Positions 39,801 through 64,000 of a stretch of 64,000 nt of DNA are shown piece by piece. The notes under the pieces are model-generated. The model saw nothing but the letters and a program-made list of their open reading frames with translations. It was not told the origin of the DNA and ran no database searches. The number at the start of each line of letters is the position of its first letter. Position 1 is the stretch's first letter. The translations under genes were made by a program, and so were the position numbers. Source of the stretch: Bemisia tabaci (taxonomy: Eukaryota; Arthropoda; Insecta; Hemiptera; Aleyrodidae); the NCBI RefSeq assembly GCF_918797505.1, contig NC_092798.1:12227501-12291500 (forward strand). Reading direction: 5' to 3'.

Positions 39801-40726
39801 ACACAGGTAGGTAATCCGTCGGAATTTTTAAAAAAAAAATAATGAGTGGGTACCTACTTTAAAAGCACAGAAGATTTGCAAAAATGCATTCAGTTTTCTG
39901 AATGTGAGAGAAGTGACAAGTTTCCTTACGGAGGATGAACATTTTACGAGAATTCTTGATTGAAATATAATTGTTCATGCCAGCATCATTGAGCATGCAT
40001 TGGTGCAAAGATGGTCTCAGCGGCTAGCTGATGATCAAATGAATGAATGCCATGTGTGTGCTTTAAGCCATCATGCCTTTCAAACCTGCCAGCTGCACAG
40101 ATTTAGCTGTGACTCTAGGACTGTAGCCTTACAATTACAATATGTAAGTTGCTGATATTTCAATCTCATTCCGGCAAATGCATTAAAAATTGATTTAAAG
40201 GCCAAAGCACCGTTACAGGGCAAAAAGTAAAAACTAAAAAAAAAAAAAAAAAACTAGATCAAATAGGTAATAAGATTGCGTTTACCAGATGTTCCATACA
40301 ACTTTCATTACAATTCTTAGGTGTGCATGGAAGCAGAATTCCAGTAATAACTGAAAACAGAGTCATTTTCACATTTAATGAGTTGATGTCGAATGACTCA
40401 AAAGTATTTTGAGTGGCAAAAGAGATAAGGGATCAATTAAAGATAATGATAAGGGCTTTATTTACAAAACACTGTTATCAGAGCAATTCATGTTGGCAGC
40501 GCTGCGCACCCATTACGTAGCGTGACAATCGATCTCGGGGCTGCGATTTCTAATAAATTTAATATTTCCCCAAGGGTACAGGGTAAAACTCTTGATTTAA
40601 AATTTAAAATTACCTGGAATGGGGAGACTTCCAAACGTACAAACTCCCTACAAACGTGGTGGCTAAAATTAAACATGCTAAAACAGATGAGATACAATTG
40701 GCACAGGGCAACGCGTCTCCGTCCAT
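33820..40726 (-). CDS. RCE1: CAAX prenyl protease 2 (RCE1)
   Basis: Coding exons in transcript order: 40726-40614, 39594-39489, 38408-38270, 37566-37465, 35663-35499, 34916-34848, 34094-33820; 969 bases, 322 residues (human 329). The start is set by the conserved N-terminal [10 protein letters not shown] helix in exon 1. The intramembrane CPBP protease motifs are intact: EEVIFR (Glu177, Glu178, Arg182), FFGTAHF (His210) and HVFCN (His262, Asn266). Several hydrophobic segments fit a multipass ER membrane protein. RCE1 removes the last three residues of farnesylated or geranylgeranylated CAAX proteins such as Ras. Exon 4 adds a polar loop with no clear human counterpart, and its donor (G|GTTGGT) is weak. 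Intron 4 contains a MITE. The gene is divergent from FBXO11 across a 152-base gap. Confidence 0.95.
36896..37155. mobile_element. MITE with 4-bp ATTA target duplication
   Basis: It starts CTGCCATGCTAAGG and ends CCTTAGCACGGCAG, inverted repeats continuing inward through AACGC and GTTGCCAAATTTCCTC for about 65 bases. ATTA flanks both ends (36892-36895 and 37156-37159). It has no coding capacity and lies in RCE1 intron 4. Confidence 0.88.
37361..37390. repeat. TTTC microsatellite running into poly-T
   Basis: Five consecutive TTTC-type units followed by ten T, in RCE1 intron 4. Confidence 0.8.
37855..38110. repeat. possible dispersed repeat with CCATTCATAAA motif
   Basis: It begins GGGCCATTCATAAAATGCG and continues through C-rich runs. 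A related start (GGGACCATTCATGAATAC) followed by C-rich runs is at about 36648-36760. Similar motifs begin common insect interspersed repeats, as I recall. Boundaries are uncertain. Confidence 0.35.
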
Positions 40727-40878
40727 TCTTCAACTGAGGTCACGTGACTTCCCCGTGACGTATGATTGGCTATCAATGTTTCTGTCTGCGGTCTCGAGAG
40801 AAAATGGCCACCGTAGTGTTTAGAATGATTTCTTTTGTTTGAAATTAAATTTTTGTTAATTGTAGTGCAATTATTAAG
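40727..40878. promoter_or_regulatory. candidate bidirectional promoter, RCE1 / FBXO11
   Basis: Only 152 bases separate the two start codons. Recognisable sites: a perfect palindromic E-box GTCACGTGAC (40739-40748), a CRE-like TGACGTAT (40756-40763) and an inverted CCAAT box GATTGGCT (40764-40771). No TATA box is seen. The sites sit within 50 bases of the RCE1 start codon, so its 5' UTR must be very short or begin among them. Confidence 0.7.
40804..40842 (+). other. upstream ORF before FBXO11 (12 codons plus stop)
   Basis: An ATG in strong context (A at -3, G at +4) opens a 12-codon frame ending in TGA, 36 bases before the FBXO11 start. It is in the same frame as FBXO11, so the stop also rules out an N-terminal extension. 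Whether it is in the mRNA depends on the unseen start site. Confidence 0.5.
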
Positions 40879-59369
<18,491 letters not shown>

Positions 59370-61434
59370 AAGCCCCAAGTTGACCGTCGCTCGCTCGAAA
59401 CCTCTTTTAGTCTTCACCTTGTGCCAACACTTGCGCAGACCCACCTCTGCGCGTTAGTTTTTAATTAATTGTTTTTGTTTCTCAACATTTTGCTCATCGA
59501 TTTTCATCAGTTTTTTTTTTTTTATCACCATCAATGCGTGTTTATTTTTCTTGATTTTTGTGTCTAGTTATATTTCTTTCAAATTGATTTCGTGTGTATC
59601 ATATTCACGTCGCACCACGGTGCGGCGGACTCTGTTGTACATACCTGTACATTAGCACTTAGCGTACCCTACGTGTCTAAAACTCTTTAAACTGCAAAAG
59701 ATTTTGTACAAAGTTGAATTTTTGAAATGCTTTGGAACTGATATTGGTTTTGTATTCTCTCCACTGAAAAATGTCTCACTTGCTGTAAATAAGTTTGTTT
59801 TTGTCCAAATTTGCAATATTCCGTTTGAGTTTGAGATCGTTTGACTTCATTTTATGTGCAGTCTCCCTGAACGAAGGTGTTAGGTTATCAATGATGCACT
59901 CTCTCAGAAACTTGGTTTCACTTTGACAACTGTACCAGAAGCCTCTTTAAAGTATTCAAAATTGAAACTACGTACTCTGCCATTAGATTTGATGGGTATT
60001 TTTGCCTCTTGTTTTGTTTTTCTTTTGTTGTTTAAAATATCTGTTAGATTCAGATAAAAAATTCAATCTACACTCATTGGAACTGAGGCCAGCCAGTTAA
60101 CCCTTTGTTGTTTGCATATTATATGGACTACCTATCTTTCCCAGAGAATTGGAAAAAAAAAAAAAATAACATATTAGCAAAATTTTTAGAAAATGAAACC
60201 AGACCACTCCAAGTTTCTAGGAACAGTGAGATCTCCTCTTCTTCTTTCCTTTCCAGAGCCTGCAACTACTATTGTTACATACAAAATTTCGTAAACCTGA
60301 GAGTTTCACTAAGAAGAAAGAGAGGGAAATCTGATTTTATACCATTCCCTGCGAATTACTACTGCTGGATTTTTGTCAAATACAAGTTAATAACAGTAAC
60401 GCATTTTATTGTATTAAATGGAAAATTAAATGTCTTTTTAAAGTAAAGTTCCTTAGAAATGCACTACAACGCTGTTTTAAAGATATGCCATTTTACCTCT
60501 TACTTGACTCGACAAAAATAGCAAAGTTTACATTTTGTTCTGGAAGATCTTAGTAATTCTTTTTAGACATCCCATGCATGAATATGATTAGTTGAAAGTT
60601 AGAGATGTTCCTCTGATTTTTTTCCTTTTTGCAAGATGATGATGTCAGTCCTTAAAATTTCCTTTAGGAAACTTTCCTCAGTGATGTTCAGAGTTTTGCA
60701 GAAACATTTAATCCTGGTTGTTTTCTATCTTGGTGACTTGTATGAAAAAACGAGCGCTGAATCGACGGAATTTTTTGAGGGATGCTGTACTTTAACTCTT
60801 CTTTAATTAGTTGCAATTTTAAGATGAAAACTTTTTAGGTGCAATATAGTGTAAATTTGTGTAGTTGTTATTTTTGAGTGTTCAAGAATGTGCTTCAATT
60901 TTGTGCATGATGACACCACTGTTTACTCTTTGCTTTGTTTTGTTTTTCCACTTCTATTCTAGTGTAAAAGGAAAGATAATTAAAAATGATAAATAAATTG
61001 TTTTGGACTGAAATCGAAAGTATTGATCAAATTCTTGATTGTAAATTGGTAAAGTGATATGAAAATTTCAAAATTGGATGTGTTAAGATGAATGATATAT
61101 TTTTAGGAAAAGGAATGTTAGTTTTGTTTTTCTTTGGCTCGTGAGGTTGGGACTTGATTCTTCTTACTCGTTTTTCAAACTGCATGTTATTATCATTCAT
61201 CTCATTCATGTAAATTTAATTACGCTATCCTTTTCTGTTCTCCTCGTTCTTTTTTGTTAAGATGCTCATGAAGCTTATATCATGAGTGTTGTAAGTTGAA
61301 CCAAAGTTCTCAATTCCTATGAACTGCAATTTTTCGTTCCCAAGCAAGTTTAGTTTTAGATGACTTCATTCTATTGGATTCTTAGGAAATGATTGAGGAT
61401 ACATATAAAAGTATGAAAAATAAGATTGAAATCG

Positions 61435-61440
61435 AATAAA
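61435..61440 (+). promoter_or_regulatory. candidate poly(A) signal of FBXO11
   Basis: AATAAA followed by T-rich and GT-containing sequence. Two other AATAAA hexamers (60992 and 61660) are equally possible or may be used alternatively. Confidence 0.4.
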
Positions 61441-62249
61441 AGTTTTCCATTTATTACTGGACCATTGAATAATTAAAATCATTGTAGTTATTGGTCAGTT
61501 ACATTTGTTCTGGAATTTTTGTTGTTTTTTGAATGTTCAATGTTCAATATTCAGTTATCGAAAATTCAAAATACAATAATGCAAGTCTTGTAAACTGGGC
61601 ACACCTGTACGAATAATATAGTCTATCTCTACTAGAATTTTCCAAAAAGATGTATGTGCAATAAAGTGGGACAAGTAATTTACAGGCTGTAAGAATGAAC
61701 ACCGAATCGGAAGAGGATTTGTGTGGCAATGATGGCATAGAGATGGCAAGAGACTAGATGTAAGTAAAAACTTCTCAAGATTTGATTAGAAGCTAAAGTC
61801 TGTCAAGGGTTTTAAATACTTTGCAGAAGTGTCCTAAATTCCTTCCTAGATTTTGTGCTTGATTGAATCTTCAGAGGTGTTAGCCATTGTAAAAATCAGG
61901 CCACCTCACTGATTTTCTTTCCCCTTGTCTGAGCCCTACCTGATACCTGCTACCAAAAGCATGTTATTACACTTATCTCTTTTTTTAAAATTTGTGATAA
62001 AGATAGACTTTCTGATGTATTCTTTTTGTCCTGAGTTGTTATGATTTTTTGGTGAAGGATTATTGAATGTCAACAAGGCTAAAAACCTAGGAAAACTGGA
62101 AAAAGTTAAAAGAACATGGTTATCCCAAAAATGTCATCAAATTACCTAGGTAAAATTGGAATTTTACCTTTTCACTCAGTTTTTTCCCATCTTTTGCATT
62201 TTCCCCACTGCAGAAATCAATATCATTGGAAGATATTAACTGATGAGAA

Positions 62250-62312
62250 GACAGGTAACCTGATGGCCAAGACAGGTAACCTGAGGGCCAAGACAGGTAA
62301 CCTGAGGGCCAA
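62250..62312 (+). repeat. three tandem 21-bp units
   Basis: Units at 62250-62270, 62271-62291 and 62292-62312 read GACAGGTAACCTGAGGGCCA-A with one base change in the first. Each contains the palindrome CAGGTAACCTG. Confidence 0.92.
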
Positions 62313-63690
62313 TTAATTTCAAGATTAATGTTAGATTGTTTCTTTTGAACTTATTTCATTCAATCAATGGTGGAATCATCGAATTTCTTTTTTATTTTGC
62401 GGTGGGAAATGGTAAATCCCCCCCAAGTCAGTAGATGTCCTGGCTTTGAACTAACACACTTGGACCGTACTGTTTGTCCGAATAATTTCCTTGTTGAATT
62501 CATTTTCTCATCATGCAGTTGTTTTCCTCCACATAAGGACTTTTGAAATATCTCATTCATGAGAAATAAGACATATTATAATTGTTTATTCAGACATAAT
62601 TAAGAATCACAATATCAGTAAATCAGTCGGAGAAATCTCAGTTTGACTTTTTCTCGTTTACTCTTCGCCTTGTCTCAATCATGCCCAAAATTTCAAATTT
62701 TTATCTCTGCTCCTGTTTTCTGTAGTCTTCAAAATCTATTCTGTACAATATGCACATCGTGTGTAAAGTGTGTCATGCATATTTTGAATTGAAACACAAC
62801 GTGCCAGAATGTCATTGTAAGAAAATCGTGCCTAGGAGGTGATTTTTGTTTAAAATGAAGCACCAATTTTTATATTTTTCGCTTAAAGCAATTTTTTGTG
62901 AACAAGATCAGTGCCCAATCGTAGTTAAGAAAAGTAAGGAGGAAGTTTCACTTTTGTCTTTGTCTTCGCAAACCGTGCTACATGTTTTAACAAAATGTTC
63001 TTAACTTTGTAGAGCATACGAAATTCATCACTGCGTGTTTTTGTGAAGTTTTCAACCACTGTGTCTGACTACGCAACTGCATGCTAGCTCATCAAACATT
63101 GAAACAGGGTCAGACAGCCTCTGGAAGAAGTGGCAGTGTTTTTGCAGACCTGTCCGTAACATTTTTAAATAAGTCGATCAATTGCCTATATTGTCGGTGA
63201 ATTCGAACCAAAGTATCTTGAGATGCAACTTTACTAAACTGCTTCTGTTTTTACATTTTATTTTATGGAAAGAATGAATCAGTATTATTTTTATTTTTGT
63301 ATGGATTTTCTTTCCCCCTCAAAAATATTTTTTACAAATGTATGTGTTAATGTTGGTTGGTTTTCTTTCAGGAAAATACGAAGTGGGAAGAAATTTTGAA
63401 TTATCCTCATCAAAAAACATCATTTTATTAATATACTACATTTTTTTTTTTTCTTTTAAATGCTTGCACTTTGCACTCCTCTTTGTCAGCAGTGTGCATT
63501 CATAATCAAGGAAAGACAAGGCACTCACCGAATCACTCTTAAGTTCTATGAATTTTTGGCTCACTGTTCAAAGCGTACCAAAACCAATGAATTTTTCCCT
63601 TGGATGCCGTCGTGAAATACATGATCCTAGAAAGAGCAGTTTTAAGAACTTCTGTTTTCCGTAGTTTGGCGTCCGTCATTAAAATAAGCC

Positions 63691-63897
63691 CATCAAAATG
63701 GGTCATCAATGCAACTGTTGAGTGTTGTCGATCAAAATTTAGAGGTGCCTCTAGTGTTCGATCAACATTATTCCCAAGCAGAGTATCAAAAGATTTTGTA
63801 TTTGATGCTCTGTTCAGGATACATGTTGATCAAAAAGTAGGGGCGTCTCTTGATTCTGACTGACAACATTCAACAGTCACATCACTGACCCATTTTG
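63691..63897. mobile_element. foldback (MITE-like) element near right edge
   Basis: The left half (CAAAATGGGTCA, CAACTGTTGAGTGTTGTC, TCGATCAACAT) is mirrored as the reverse complement in the right half (ATGTTGATCAAA, GACAACATTCAACAGTCAC, TGACCCATTTTG), folding about a centre near 63795. An ORF across it is a by-product. Confidence 0.75.
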
Positions 63898-64000
63898 ACG
63901 CACTCATTCCCCAGGAGAAAGCCAAGCTTACCTAAAAAATCTGCAAATTTTTTTGAGCTTACCTTTCAACTGAAAGGTGCGCCTTTTATTCATATGAACT

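Larger units (their letters stand above)
59370..64000 (+). other. FBXO11 3' UTR and downstream region
   Basis: No further gene is supported. Candidate poly(A) signals AATAAA are at 60992-60997, 61435-61440 and 61660-61665, so the 3' UTR is probably 1.6 to 2.3 kb. A 21-bp triplicated repeat and a foldback element lie further right. Open frames here are short and lack conserved motifs. Confidence 0.6.

Noticed and set aside
40272..40348. Minus-strand candidate exon tested as the RCE1 N-terminus
   Set aside because: It has an acceptor and a donor, but joining it to exon 2 in the needed phase creates a stop. The exon at 40614-40726 encodes the conserved [10 protein letters not shown] and fits exactly.
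40488..40733. 81-codon minus-strand ORF and 71-codon plus-strand ORF over the RCE1 start
   Set aside because: They are other frames of, or antisense to, RCE1 exon 1 and have no conserved features.
62250..62312. CRISPR-like short repeat array
   Set aside because: Units are directly adjacent with no spacers, and the host is a eukaryote.
63600..63863. 87-codon ORF near the right edge
   Set aside because: It runs into the foldback element and mirrors its inverted repeat; not a protein gene.

Overview
The window is animal nuclear DNA, almost certainly from an insect. Genes are split into many short exons with GT-AG introns, the background is AT-rich, and small foldback transposons are dense. Five conserved genes can be rebuilt exon by exon with consistent splice phases. 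The protein sequences and the repeat families suggest a hemipteran. Several repeats, for example the family ending GGACGTATTTCTGTC, remind me of whitefly (Bemisia) DNA, but that is from memory and unverified.

Layout from left to right: (1) tankyrase, minus strand, 236-15311, 16 coding exons from the start codon into the PARP domain; the rest of the catalytic domain lies beyond the left edge. (2) ARPC4, plus strand, 16107-19300, complete at 168 residues. (3) CCT7 (chaperonin eta subunit), plus strand, 21266-30285, complete at 544 residues. (4) RCE1 (CAAX prenyl protease 2), minus strand, 33820-40726, complete at 322 residues. (5) FBXO11, plus strand, 40879-59369, complete at 889 residues. From 59370 to the right edge I see only a probable 3' UTR and repeats.

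Tankyrase and ARPC4 are divergent (795 bases between their start codons). ARPC4 and CCT7 are in tandem. CCT7 and RCE1 converge. RCE1 and FBXO11 are divergent with only 152 bases between start codons, a compact candidate bidirectional promoter. The genes do unrelated cell maintenance jobs: ADP-ribosylation scaffold, actin nucleation, protein folding, prenyl-protein processing and ubiquitin ligase substrate choice. Nothing suggests they form a pathway or an operon-like unit.

Introns and intergenic DNA hold at least a dozen foldback (MITE-like) elements, several with clear target-site duplications. They also hold a tRNA-derived SINE, a perfect 128-bp tandem duplication, long poly-T tracts and one near-perfect 33-bp hairpin. 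Points for a second look are a GC-AG intron in CCT7, a MITE whose target duplication overlaps a CCT7 splice donor, start-codon-only first exons in two neighbouring genes, an upstream ORF before FBXO11, and two unidentified possible coding segments. I found no convincing new biological system; this is a housekeeping region with an active transposon history.
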